A DNA stretch of 64,000 bases, taken from contig NZ_JARUVL010000005.1 in assembly GCF_030137545.1 (NCBI RefSeq), positions 37,232 through 101,231 of the forward strand, in the 5' to 3' direction. This document shows positions 19,422 through 29,617 of this stretch, piece by piece; position 1 is the stretch's first letter, and each line of letters starts with the position of its first letter. Under the pieces are notes generated by a model. The model did not search any database. It saw only the letters and a program-made list of their open reading frames with translations, and was not told the origin of the DNA. This stretch comes from Virgibacillus sp. LDC-1. Its GTDB lineage: Bacteria; Bacillota; Bacilli; Bacillales; Amphibacillaceae. Both the position numbers and the translations under genes were made by a program.

Positions 19422-19475
19422 ATGCTGTTTTTAGTGGGAAATCACATTGGACAAAGCCCACTGATGCACCAATAA

Positions 19476-19517
19476 CAAAAGACTTAATTTCTTTTTTAGG
19501 AATTAAGTCTTTTTCTT
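19476..19517. terminator. Terminator between hemQ and the small membrane gene
   Basis: GACTTAATTTC pairs with GAATTAAGTC, flanked by A-runs and T-runs on both sides, so it can work bidirectionally. It contains the stop codon of the minus-strand gene 19503-19727. Confidence 0.8.
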
Positions 19518-19727
19518 ATTATCTGCATTAAATATTTTATTAATTAATAAGATTAGCAATAACGACATAATTATTGCAAATGCTCTTTTTATATTGTTTG
19601 GCTCACCCAATAATATAAAGAACACATTTTCAAATGTAGGAATTCCAGCCCAATGAAGGATAGGCAATATGACAAATAATCCCGTTAGAAAACCAATTGT
19701 TTGATTTATTACATTTCTTTTTAGCAT
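19503..19727 (-). CDS. Small two-helix membrane protein, unrecognised
   Basis: This is a 74-residue product that I do not recognise. It has two hydrophobic segments (about residues 9-30 and 46-63) and a basic C-terminal tail (DNKKKT). An excellent ribosome site, GAGGAGGT, lies five bases before its ATG, and a terminator stem lies exactly at its stop, which argues that it is a real gene. The layout suggests an integral membrane protein with a cytoplasmic tail. The upstream gap to cwlJ (19728-20151) is very AT-rich and holds the cwlJ promoter. A 61-codon GTG-started frame there (19789-19974) is not convincing. Confidence 0.6.
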   Translation of the reverse strand: MLKRNVINQTIGFLTGLFVILPILHWAGIPTFENVFFILLGEPNNIKRAFAIIMSLLLILLINKIFNADNKKKT

Positions 19728-20070
19728 AAAGACCTCCTCGTTCGTAACCCCCCTGTTAAAAGAGTGATATTTACAATTATAAATATTATTACATAATTTT
19801 TATTTTATTTAAAATATTTAAATCAAATCCATTATTGCTCATTATAAAGTGATCATTTAAAAGTTGTGCGAACTGTGTTCCATCCGGATCTCTTTCACTT
19901 TGGCTACGCCACTTGTACACGTTCCCCAGTTTGATAGCGAGAATCATAATGATCCTATCGATAAGCGTGTTCACGAAAACAAGCCAAAACAGATATTTTC
20001 AAAGCATCGTAATCGCTTTTTTATATACCTCATCAAACAAAGAAAAATCTCCCTAAAAATACCTATCCTG

Positions 20071-20099
20071 TCATAATAGCTTATCTATGCTCATACATA
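20071..20099 (+). promoter_or_regulatory. Probable sigma-E promoter of cwlJ
   Basis: TCATAAT (20071-20077) and CATACATA (20092-20099) are spaced 14 nt. They match the B. subtilis mother-cell sigma-E consensus (KMATATT-N14-CATACANT) at nearly all positions. cwlJ is sigma-E dependent in B. subtilis, which supports the call. Confidence 0.6.
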
Positions 20100-20151
20100 T
20101 AATCTAGTGAACCTGGCATCCAGAATGTCACAAAAGAAAAGAGGGATATTA

Positions 20152-20574
20152 GTGGCTGTCATTCCCTATACCGAAAAAGGAGTAGACTTATTAGCACGAT
20201 TAATTCGAGCAGAAGCAGAGGGAGAAGGAAAGCTAGGAATGCTAATGGTCGGAAATGTTGGTGTGAATCGGGTGAAGTCAAATTGTCTGGATTTCACAAA
20301 AATACGGTCCATCGATGACATGGTATTCCAAAGCCCAGGTGGATTTGAAGCAACACAAAAAGGATATTTTTATCAGCGCGCGCGCGAGTCTGATAAGGAA
20401 TTGGCTAGACAGGTAATTCGTGGCGATCGCTATCATCCTGCTACAAATTCACTTTGGTTCTTTAAGCCAGCTGGAAGCTGTCCTGCCCAATGGTACGATC
20501 AATGGAACAGTGGCCGCTACAAATCGCATTGTTTTTATTCTCCAACTGCTACAGATTGTCCAAATGTATATTGA
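20152..20574 (+). CDS. cwlJ: Spore cortex-lytic hydrolase CwlJ
   Basis: This 140-residue cell-wall hydrolase of the Hydrolase_2 (SleB C-terminal) family degrades muramic-lactam cortex peptidoglycan during germination, notably in response to Ca-dipicolinate. The family pattern is unmistakable: LLARLIRAEAEGEGKLGML with the catalytic Glu, VGNVGVNRVKSNC, GYFYQRARESD, and CPAQWYDQ near the end. The start is taken as GTG at 20152 preceded by AGAGGG, which gives the CwlJ length (about 140). The frame is open 15 codons further upstream. There is no signal peptide, as expected for a coat-located protein made in the mother cell. gerQ follows. Confidence 0.93.
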   Translation: MAVIPYTEKGVDLLARLIRAEAEGEGKLGMLMVGNVGVNRVKSNCLDFTKIRSIDDMVFQSPGGFEATQKGYFYQRARESDKELARQVIRGDRYHPATNSLWFFKPAGSCPAQWYDQWNSGRYKSHCFYSPTATDCPNVY

Positions 20575-20727
20575 TTTCCCGTAAAAACTTGACCTAGTGT
20601 ATGTGGAAGTGAATAGCTAGCCCACTTGAGCAGTCTCCTTTGCCTAATAGCTAAAGGAAAGCAGATTTTGATTAACATCCTGTTGGTGACTAGCATCATC
20701 AACGAAAAGACATTAGGAGGGATTTTC

Positions 20728-21180
20728 ATGAGTGAAAACAAAGAAAATCAAGGCACCCAGTATTCTGGTCAATACCAATCCTACCCATACTTTTATCAAC
20801 CAGCACAATCTCCAGCATATTACCCATCATATAACTATCGACAATTTCAATACCCACAGACTCAAACAACACAAGCACCTGCAATTCCAGGAATGCTTCC
20901 AATTGAGCAATCCTATGTAGAAAACATTCTACGCTTAAATCGTGGAAAACCAGCAACCGTGTATATGACCTTTGAAAATAACAAAGAGTGGAATGCTAAG
21001 ATTTTCAAAGGGGTAATTGAAGCAGCAGGAAGAGATCACTTAATTCTAAGTGATCCGCAAACAGGAAAACGTTACTTATTACTGACAGTCTACCTAGACT
21101 ATATTACATTTGATGAAGAAATTAATTATTCCTACCCATATGATGGTACCGGTCAATACGCTACGTATTCACCAAGATAA
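20728..21180 (+). CDS. gerQ: Spore coat protein GerQ
   Basis: This 150-residue spore coat protein is needed for CwlJ localisation and is a transglutaminase substrate in B. subtilis. The N-terminal half is rich in Gln, Tyr and Pro (QYSGQYQSYPYFYQPAQ and similar). The C-terminal half is the conserved globular part (LRLNRGKPATVYMTFENN, DHLILSDPQTGKRYLLL). The ATG at 20728 has TAGGAGGG upstream. The open frame extends 34 codons earlier without a ribosome site. Adjacent cwlJ-gerQ in the same orientation fits their joint role in the inner coat. Confidence 0.94.
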   Translation: MSENKENQGTQYSGQYQSYPYFYQPAQSPAYYPSYNYRQFQYPQTQTTQAPAIPGMLPIEQSYVENILRLNRGKPATVYMTFENNKEWNAKIFKGVIEAAGRDHLILSDPQTGKRYLLLTVYLDYITFDEEINYSYPYDGTGQYATYSPR

Positions 21181-21184
21181 CGTT

Positions 21185-21239
21185 AAAAGGATAGCACGTA
21201 GGATGATGTTCACCTCTCCTTTTTGTGCTATCCTTTTTA
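21185..21239 (+). terminator. Terminator after gerQ
   Basis: AAAAGGATAGCAC and GTGCTATCCTTTTT form a 13-bp stem with a terminal T-run directly after the gerQ stop codon. Confidence 0.88.
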
Positions 21240-21265
21240 TACTTTTTTATAGATGAGGCGATTCC

Positions 21266-21517
21266 ATGAGGCACCCTTACGAAAAATTTATTCGTGGAGA
21301 AATTATTTGCCTTGCGCTTGCCATCTTAATTGGAATCATTGCACTTGTACAAAGCTCGATTATACTCATCTTTCTTTCCATAGTTCTTATTACAATAAGT
21401 CTTCTATGTGATGGACTAAGCCTTTGGCATACGTATCATACGTTAAATGCGATAAAACAAATAGTACGTGCAGTCTTACTTTTATTATTTGCTGTTTACA
21501 TTCTATTAACGCTGTAA
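21266..21517 (+). CDS. Small hydrophobic membrane protein, unrecognised
   Basis: This is an 83-residue protein with three likely membrane segments (residues about 11-27, 29-47 and 63-82) and a short polar N-terminus MRHPYEKFIRGE. I do not recognise its family. Codon use and the clean charge pattern around the helices look genuine, and a GAGGCG stretch precedes the ATG at moderate distance. It follows the gerQ terminator and runs convergently into ywdK, whose 3' end lies only 7 nt away. Its function is unknown. A sporulation connection is only guilt by position. Confidence 0.6.
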   Translation: MRHPYEKFIRGEIICLALAILIGIIALVQSSIILIFLSIVLITISLLCDGLSLWHTYHTLNAIKQIVRAVLLLLFAVYILLTL

Positions 21518-21524
21518 CCCATAC

Positions 21525-21896
21525 TTATGACACATATTTTACGACCGCGTATCCTAAAAGTACCCAACCGATTAAAAATGCGACACCACCGAATGGGGTG
21601 ATCATTGCAAATAACTTAATGCCTGATGTGGAGTATATGTAAAGGCTGCCTGAAAATAGAATAACACCAACAAAAAACAGCCAGCCTGCTCCAATAAGGC
21701 TACTGCTTTGAAACTTTGCGTACAGCAATCCCGTTACAAGTAATGCCATCGTGTGAAACATCTGATAATTCACAGCTTTTTCCCATGTGCCAAGCGCTTT
21801 TTCAGAAATTTTTCCTTCTAATCCATGTGCTCCAAATGCACCAAGCGCTACTGCTAAAAAGCCATTTACAACTCCTAAAAGTAAAAACAATTTCAT
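21525..21896 (-). CDS. ywdK: YwdK-like DUF423 family membrane protein
   Basis: This is a 123-residue, four-helix integral membrane protein of the DUF423 family. The family start LGVVNGFLAVALGAFGAHGLEG, then WEKAVNYQMFHTMALL and the C-terminal PFGGVAFLIGWVLLGYAVV, are clear, and the length is standard. Its function is unestablished. The gene sits next to ywdI and near gerQ exactly as in B. subtilis (ywdL-ywdK-ywdI), 18 nt downstream of ywdI, and is probably co-transcribed with it. Confidence 0.92.
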   Translation of the reverse strand: MKLFLLLGVVNGFLAVALGAFGAHGLEGKISEKALGTWEKAVNYQMFHTMALLVTGLLYAKFQSSSLIGAGWLFFVGVILFSGSLYIYSTSGIKLFAMITPFGGVAFLIGWVLLGYAVVKYVS

Positions 21897-21914
21897 ATTT
21901 ACCCCTACTTTCTA

Positions 21915-22199
21915 TTAAAAATCAAAGATAGATTTCCCATTTGCCCCGTCGTTAGATTCAGGCTCATCTAGAGAGATATCATCACCAAACATAGCCTTTT
22001 TTTCTTCTAACGTTATCTTTTCCTTTAATCTATTCGAAGATGCAGAAGCTCCTTCGCCTTCCTCAGCTAGGAGTATATCACACAATAGTCGAATACTATT
22101 TATATGTGGTAGCATTTTTGGACGATCGTCAGCATGGACATTGGCTTTCTCCAATTCCTCTATCATCTTTTTAAGGATGATCTGGTTCGTTACTGCCAT
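21915..22199 (-). CDS. ywdI: YwdI family protein
   Basis: This is a 94-residue, soluble, strongly acidic small protein. The family-conserved N-terminus (LKKMIEELEKA, then LPHINSIRLLCDILL) is followed by a low-complexity linker and an acidic tail ending NGKSIFDF. Its function is unknown. The gene is conserved beside ywdK in Bacillales. GAAGGAGTG precedes the ATG. It has no membrane segment or signal peptide. Confidence 0.82.
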   Translation of the reverse strand: MAVTNQIILKKMIEELEKANVHADDRPKMLPHINSIRLLCDILLAEEGEGASASSNRLKEKITLEEKKAMFGDDISLDEPESNDGANGKSIFDF

Positions 22200-22265
22200 T
22201 CGCGTTCACTCCTTCCCGCTACCAAGTATAACACGTTTTTTTCGCTTGTCCGTATATAAAGCACA

Positions 22266-22308
22266 TTAAAAAAGAACTATCGGACGCATATATTGTCCTT
22301 ATAGTTCC
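22266..22308 (-). terminator. Terminator of the 43-aa gene unit
   Basis: On the minus strand GAACTATAAGGAC and GTCCGATAGTTC pair around a 9-nt loop and are followed by TTTTTT. It lies about 100 nt beyond the stop of the small gene at 22405-22536. Confidence 0.82.
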
Positions 22309-22404
22309 ATCAGTAAAATAAAGCTTGCGTTTATGTATATATACTTACTTACGTTATTCGTTCATTCTCCGTTAAAACGCCAAAACTAGATTACGAAGCA
22401 TACA

Positions 22405-22536
22405 TTAAACATTTACTTTTTTTTGTTCATTGACGTACTGTTCATGCAACCACCTTAAAAAAACAAGCTCATCCATCAAAAGTTCCCTACCTAACTCGAC
22501 TTCTGTATCTTCACAAAATTGATTGAAGCTTACCAT
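22405..22536 (-). CDS. 43-residue acidic small protein with its own promoter and terminator
   Basis: The ORF encodes MVSFNQFCEDTEVELG followed by RELLMDELVFLRWLHEQYVN and a basic end (EQKKVNV). I do not recognise a family. It looks like a single amphipathic acidic helix bearing Leu, Phe and Trp, a shape suited to binding a partner protein. The reasons to believe it are structural. A sigma-A promoter (TTGAAC-17-TACAAT, 22582-22610) lies about 45 nt upstream. GGGGGGA stands about nine bases before the ATG, and a strong terminator follows. The unit lies between the broken yerD-like gene and ywdI. Function is unknown. Confidence 0.65.
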   Translation of the reverse strand: MVSFNQFCEDTEVELGRELLMDELVFLRWLHEQYVNEQKKVNV

Positions 22537-22581
22537 ATGCTGAAATCCCCCCAAAGTAGAAAACCAATCTTTATTTCCTAT

Positions 22582-22610
22582 ATTGTAACGTTTTTTGGGA
22601 AATGGTTCAA
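22582..22610 (-). promoter_or_regulatory. Sigma-A promoter of the 43-aa gene
   Basis: On the minus strand TTGAAC (22605-22610) and TACAAT (22582-22587) are separated by exactly 17 nt. It lies after the yerD-like gene's end and points toward the small ORF. Confidence 0.75.
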
Positions 22611-22697
22611 GGGTTTGTAAAATAAATAATTTACAGACAATATGACGTATTTAGACATACGCTTTGGATTGTCCAGAATTCATTAACGTAAGAATAT

Positions 22698-24241
22698 TTA
22701 CACATGTTGATGCATCGCTTCCTTGAATCGTCCATTCCACTCAATATGCTTTCGAGAAAATTTTGTCGGTGAATCAATTCCCATAACTGCAGCCATTTCA
22801 AATAGACCTTCGCGCAACGAAAGCAAATAATTACATACACGATATTTTTTCTCATCAATACTTAAAGCTTTTTGTAGTTTAGGATCTGTTGTAGCAACAC
22901 CTACTGGACAGCGATTCGTATGGCACACCTCTGCCATAATACATCCGACACTCATCATAAAACCGCGAGCAATATTAATCAAATCAGCACCTAGAGCTAA
23001 TGCCATAGCAATCTTGTCTGGCGTCAGTAATTTTCCTGAAGCGATAATATAAGTTTGATTACGTATTCCGTACTTTCTTAATAAATCATCAAGCATTGGG
23101 ATCACCGTAAAAGTTGGCAGGCCTACAGATGCAGCCAATTCATAATACGTCGCACCAGAACCCCCTTCACTACCATCTACCGTGATAAAATCTGGTACAA
23201 TTCCAGTTTGGTGCATAGCCTGTACATAGCTTTCCAACTGCGCTTCATTACCAGCCACTATTTTTGTCCCCACTGGCTTTTCACTGATACGACGCATTTG
23301 TGCTAAAAAATCTAGCATTTCTTTTGCTCCTGAAAACTGTTCAAATCGATTTGGACTATTTATCTCTGTCCAAGGCCTTACACTACGGATTTCCGCAATT
23401 TCTTCTGTCACCTTACTTCCATCAACATGTCCGCCACGCTGTTTCGCGCCTTGAGCAAGTTTTAGTTCAAATGCCTTATTTGTTCCATATCGCTTTTTTC
23501 TTTAAAACGTTCCCATGAAAATGCGCCATCTTCCGTACGCACACCAAATAAACCGGAGCTTATTTGCATAATTAGATTAACATTCCCTTTTAAATGATAT
23601 GGGGACACACTGCCTTCACCCGTATTCATCCACGTTCCACCTGCCAGTGCTAAGCCTTCTGCCAGCGCAGTGATTGCGTGATCACCTAATGCACCATAGC
23701 TCATCGCTGATTGCCCAATAAGTCCCTTTACCCTAAACGGATAGTTCACAGTATGCTCACCAAGGATAATTGCGTCCTCATCTGGAAGTAGAAATGGTTC
23801 AAAATCTTCCTCTACACGGTGTTCCTTTCGACTAAATAATGATTCATTATCCAAAACATAGCGCTTTGAATGAATGAGTGGATATTGCTCGACTCTCATT
23901 TCTTCTCGTTGCTTCGGAAACATATCGTTTACCATATAATATCCTTCTTCTGTAAAGTCACGTTCTGATCCAAAGCCTATCATTCTAGAATTATATTTTG
24001 CAGCTTTATAAACAAATTCAAATTGTATGCGATTAAATGGTTTGCCTTCTAGATTATTATTAAAAAAATATTGCCGTAACTCCGGTCCCATTTTCTCTAA
24101 GATATAGCGCATTTTCCCTAATAGTGGATAGTTACGCAAGATAGCATGTTTTTCTTGCCGTTGATCATGGATATAAATTCGAAGCAAGAATAATAAAGGA
24201 ATCAGGATAATTAAAATAAGGAACAATATTAATCCAATCAT
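22698..24241 (-). pseudogene. yerD: yerD-type glutamate synthase-like (GltB2-domain) gene, interrupted by one frameshift
   Basis: Two minus-strand frames together make one FMN-binding, glutamate-synthase-like protein of about 515 residues, the size of B. subtilis YerD (525). The first part (from MIGLILF at 24241, with GGAAGGAAATATA upstream) has an N-terminal membrane helix, GLIGQSAMSYGALGDHAITAL and GTWMNTGEGSVSPYH. It ends in a wrong-frame tail at 23462. The second part resumes with KAFELKLAQGAKQRGGHVDG and carries TVDGSEGGSGATYYE and CHTNRCPVGVATTDPKLQ, ending at 22698. One extra A in the run read as ATAAGG on the minus strand (plus 23474-23480) would restore a single frame. It is either a recent null mutation or a sequencing error in a short A-run. 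Confidence 0.88.
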
Positions 24242-24481
24242 TATATTTCCTTCCATAAAAACACGTCCTTTTCGTTCTTTGGAATATAAAGATTTACTTC
24301 AAATAATAATCCCCTATGACAAAAGTCCTTTGTAAAATAAGTGTAATAATCCCTTCCCAATTGAGCGGACCGATAAACATAGGCCTTCTTCGTTTATCAG
24401 GAAATGAGAGAAAAATCGAAAACACCATTGAAATTTAATTCAAATAGTTGTATATTTATACAGGCTCATTCGTTATGTTTT

Positions 24482-24510
24482 TTGGACAAATTAATGATTT
24501 CAATTATAAT
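24482..24510 (+). promoter_or_regulatory. Sigma-A promoter of the gate-domain membrane protein gene
   Basis: TTGGAC (24482-24487) and a consensus TATAAT (24505-24510) are separated by 17 nt, 29 nt before the ATG at 24540. Confidence 0.8.
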
Positions 24511-24539
24511 AAAGGAAATATTTTACTGGAGGTCTTTTT

Positions 24540-25889
24540 ATGAAGAGAAAGCAATATCACATCATTGATCATCTGAAATTTATTATCCCTTCACTAATCG
24601 GTGTGATTTTATTTATGTCACCTATCAAAATAGAGAGTGGATTTACAATCCCTATTGCTATTCTAGCAAACTGGGTACAAGAAAAACTGGCAGATCAGCT
24701 GTCACTTATTATGATGATCATCATTGTTATTACTGCTATCTTTACTTTGCTTGCCAAAGTAGCTGGAAAGCACAGCTTAGAAAAGACTCCATTCTTTCAA
24801 ACATTACTTTATACAACCTGGTTTTGGACGATTGTTCGTGTACTTGCAGCTATTTTTGCTGTGCTCGTCTATTATCAGATTGGACCAGAAGCAATTTGGA
24901 GCGAAAACACTGGGGCAATGCTGCTAGGAAGCTTATTACACGTCTTATTCTCTGTATTTCTTTTTGCTGGATTATTTCTCCCATTACTAATGAATTTCGG
25001 ATTGATGGAATTATTCGGTACATTGATGACAAAGATTATGCGACCATTATTTAAACTCCCCGGCCGTTCTTCCATTGATGCACTTGCATCTTGGATAGGA
25101 GATGGCACAATTGGTGTCTTAATGACGAGCAAGCAATATGAGGAAGGCTATTATACGAAACGAGAAGCGGCAGTCATCGGTACAACGTTCTCCATTGTAT
25201 CGATTACATTTACGCTCGTAGTCATTAAAGAAGTTGATCTAGAACATATGTTTATTCCTTTTTACCTTACCGTGCTAGCTGCTGGATTCGTTGCCGCTTT
25301 AATAATGCCACGCATCCCACCATTATCAAAAAAAGCAGATACGTATGTAACAAATACGACAGAACCTGTTGATGAAAGCCTGCCAGCAGGGGCAACAGCC
25401 TTCAGCCACGGCTATGCTAAAGCGTTAGCACGTGCAAAACAGGAAACAAGTGTTTTACAGTTTATTAAACAAGGTGTACAAAATGTGCTTGACATGTGGA
25501 TGGGAGTAGCACCTGTCGTCATGACCTTTGGACTTATTGCTCTTGTGATCGCTGAAACAACACCTTTGTTTTCTTGGTTAGGAATGCCTTTTATTCCTTT
25601 ACTAGAGCTCATGCAAGTGCCATTTGCTGCGGAAGCTTCCGAAACAATTTTAATTGGATTTGCCGACATGTTTCTTCCTGCAATTATCGGTTCTTCCATT
25701 GATGCAGAGATAACTAGATTTATTATTGCGGCGTTATCCGTTACACAGCTCATTTACATGTCAGAGGTGGGGGGCCTGTTACTAGGTTCAAAGGTACCTG
25801 TCTCCTTTAAAGATTTGTTTATTGTCTTTTTACTACGGACACTCATTACCTTACCAGTGATTGTTGCGATTGCACATATGCTTTTTTAA
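24540..25889 (+). CDS. YjiH family multi-pass membrane protein with nucleoside-recognition (gate) domains
   Basis: This 449-residue integral membrane protein has about ten hydrophobic segments. The FLFAGLFLPLLMNFGLMELFG and GRSSIDALASWIGDGTIGVL stretches are the gate (nucleoside recognition) signature, repeated later as LPAIIGSSIDAEITRFIIAALSVTQ. This matches the YjiH/SpoIIIJ-unrelated gate-domain group. The substrate is unknown. The domain name comes from nucleoside transporters but does not prove nucleoside transport. The neighbouring xanthine salvage operon is convergent, so functional coupling is only suggestive. GGAGGT sits seven bases before the ATG. Confidence 0.82.
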   Translation: MKRKQYHIIDHLKFIIPSLIGVILFMSPIKIESGFTIPIAILANWVQEKLADQLSLIMMIIIVITAIFTLLAKVAGKHSLEKTPFFQTLLYTTWFWTIVRVLAAIFAVLVYYQIGPEAIWSENTGAMLLGSLLHVLFSVFLFAGLFLPLLMNFGLMELFGTLMTKIMRPLFKLPGRSSIDALASWIGDGTIGVLMTSKQYEEGYYTKREAAVIGTTFSIVSITFTLVVIKEVDLEHMFIPFYLTVLAAGFVAALIMPRIPPLSKKADTYVTNTTEPVDESLPAGATAFSHGYAKALARAKQETSVLQFIKQGVQNVLDMWMGVAPVVMTFGLIALVIAETTPLFSWLGMPFIPLLELMQVPFAAEASETILIGFADMFLPAIIGSSIDAEITRFIIAALSVTQLIYMSEVGGLLLGSKVPVSFKDLFIVFLLRTLITLPVIVAIAHMLF

Positions 25890-25917
25890 TAAAGCAGCCA
25901 GCGCGCTTCTGCATAAA

Positions 25918-25964
25918 ATGTAAGATCCCCCTGCCCCGATATAATGGGCAGGGGGATCTTACAT
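25918..25964. terminator. Long perfect hairpin between convergent genes
   Basis: A 19-bp perfect stem (25918-25936 with 25946-25964, 9-nt loop) contains GATCCCCCTGCCC. It lies between the gate-domain gene and pbuX and is symmetric, so it probably terminates both. The flanking T-runs are weak for an intrinsic terminator. Confidence 0.7.
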
Positions 25965-26012
25965 GTAGGAAGAAAATGTGCAGTTGACCGCTATTTTTAT
26001 CGGCTTAGCGTA

Positions 26013-28057
<2,045 letters not shown>

Positions 28058-28126
28058 CAATTCGATAGGAAATAAATGCAAAAATTCACCCAGATTGATT
28101 AAACGGGTTTATTTTTACATTACATG

Positions 28127-28198
28127 CCGCCCATAGTCGGTTTATTTACGGTAAACCGGTAGAAACTTGCAGGCCATATCCCTGCTATTATATGAGTG
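28127..28198 (-). ncRNA. Guanine-class purine riboswitch
   Basis: The minus strand carries the purine aptamer core: CACTCATATAATAGC at the P1/J1-2 start, GATATGGCCTGCAAGTTTCTACC through L2/J2-3, then P3 and CGACTATGGGCG closing P1. The pyrimidine before TATGG in J3/1 is C (CGACTATGG), which is the guanine-specific rather than adenine-specific form. P1 pairs CACTCATA with TATGGGCG with one mismatch. It controls xpt-pbuX through the terminator at 27992-28057. The gap between the promoter and the next gene (28249-28443) shows nothing else. Confidence 0.93.
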
Positions 28199-28220
28199 AA
28201 TGCATTATTTGAATGTCACT

Positions 28221-28248
28221 ATTATAGCATGCCCTTTCCATTTTTCAA
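28221..28248 (-). promoter_or_regulatory. Promoter of the xpt-pbuX operon
   Basis: On the minus strand TTGAAA (28243-28248) and TATAAT (28221-28226) are spaced 16 nt. Transcription would start about 10-15 nt before the aptamer. Confidence 0.75.
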
Positions 28249-28443
28249 GCATTTTTTGTGAAAATGATTCATTAATTTTGATAAGAGTATGCTTAGGAAG
28301 AAGAGGAAACGACGTTAATGTTATAGCAATATTAATGGGTAACGTGGCTGTCTCTAATCCGTTGATCTTTTTGATAAGAATCATTAAAAGTCTTACTGCT
28401 AGTTACGGTCGGAACATGCCTGTGCATTAAAGAGGTGCTTTTT

Positions 28444-29454
28444 TTACCACACTTCTTGATTTGCTCGTTTTTTATGAAAGAATCGCTTTATTCGAGATGC
28501 ACTTCCTTCTATCAGCGGCTGAGAAATTCCGAGTACTGGTTTGCTTGATAGAAGGAAAACAATTGCAGCAGATATAACCGCCAATCCAATCACATCAATA
28601 AACGAACCGATTTTAAATAAATCTGCTTGACGAAAGTATTGAATGAAAAATCCATGGAGCAAATAAACATACATTGTTCGCGTTCCTAAGCTTGTTATAC
28701 GCATTTGTTTCGTTGGAATCCATGCCAATATACTAAAGACCATTATTCCAGATGTGGCGTAAACGAGTAACCGGGCTATGCCGCCATATTCAGGCATACC
28801 TAAGTCAAAGTAAGACTTAGATGCGAGCAACCAGCCAGAATTAAAATCCGGAGCAAAATAAACGCCAACTGCTACTGTTGCCAGTAGTACTAAGGAAACT
28901 GCTTTTACGCTCCGGTGCTTTAACCAAAGCACATGCTCCTTTGTCATCCAAAATCCAAGTAAAAAGAATGGAAAAAACACAAATGTTCGAGACAAACTAA
29001 ATGCATGCCCAATTTGACCAAAGTAACCGACAATTAATCCGATTTGAATTGCTATTGCCATCCCTAATAAAGGCGGGATTTTTTTGAACCAGAATAACAA
29101 TATATGCCAACAAAATAAACTAAATAAAAACCATAGCGACCAATGTGGATAAAATAAATCGGCCTCCCACCCTGATTTTCCAATAGCTACATAGTAAGCA
29201 GTATATATAATCTGGAAAATCAAATATGGAATTAATAGTTTCTTCGCTAATTTCAATATATATTTTCCATTTCCAGAGCCCTTTGCAAAAAAACCCGCTA
29301 GAAAGATAAAAGCAGGCATATGAAATGTGTATATCCACATATATAGCGTATTCATCCCTTGCGAGTCCGCAATAAAAGGTTGAATGATATGCCCAAAAAC
29401 AACTAAAAAGATTAATATAACCTTTGCATTATCAAAGAATGCATTTCTTTCCAT
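28444..29454 (-). CDS. Acyltransferase family 3 membrane protein
   Basis: This 336-residue multi-pass membrane protein belongs to the Acyltransferase_3/OafA-like group, which typically O-acetylates or otherwise acylates cell-surface glycans. The N-terminal FFDNAKVILIFLVVFGHIIQPF bears the conserved His in the first helix, followed by YTFHMPAFIFLAGFFAKG and FLFSLFCWHILLFW. The C-terminus is highly basic (KRFFHKKR). The start MERNAFFDNAK at 29454 has AAGGA eight bases upstream. Upstream alternatives (a GTG at 29478 and an ATG at 29463) lack spacing. No partner glycan genes are adjacent, so the target is unknown. Confidence 0.85.
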   Translation of the reverse strand: MERNAFFDNAKVILIFLVVFGHIIQPFIADSQGMNTLYMWIYTFHMPAFIFLAGFFAKGSGNGKYILKLAKKLLIPYLIFQIIYTAYYVAIGKSGWEADLFYPHWSLWFLFSLFCWHILLFWFKKIPPLLGMAIAIQIGLIVGYFGQIGHAFSLSRTFVFFPFFLLGFWMTKEHVLWLKHRSVKAVSLVLLATVAVGVYFAPDFNSGWLLASKSYFDLGMPEYGGIARLLVYATSGIMVFSILAWIPTKQMRITSLGTRTMYVYLLHGFFIQYFRQADLFKIGSFIDVIGLAVISAAIVFLLSSKPVLGISQPLIEGSASRIKRFFHKKRANQEVW

Positions 29455-29617
29455 TGAACTCATCCTTTTCTTTTGCACATTCGTATGTTAATACTAGTTT
29501 ACCTCCTCTAGCATCGCGATAATCACTTGTCGTCAATTCTTCATATGGATGTTATTTTCTTGTAAATTAATTGAAAATTTGAAGCATGTTTGTAAAAGAG
29601 TGGCAATGTGTTTTGGA

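Noticed and set aside
19789..19974. 61-codon minus-strand frame before cwlJ
   Set aside because: GTG start without a ribosome site, no recognisable family, located in AT-rich intergenic DNA.
20107..20151. Upstream GTG start for cwlJ
   Set aside because: It gives an N-terminus longer than CwlJ. The GTG at 20152 has the better-placed AGAGGG and the family length.
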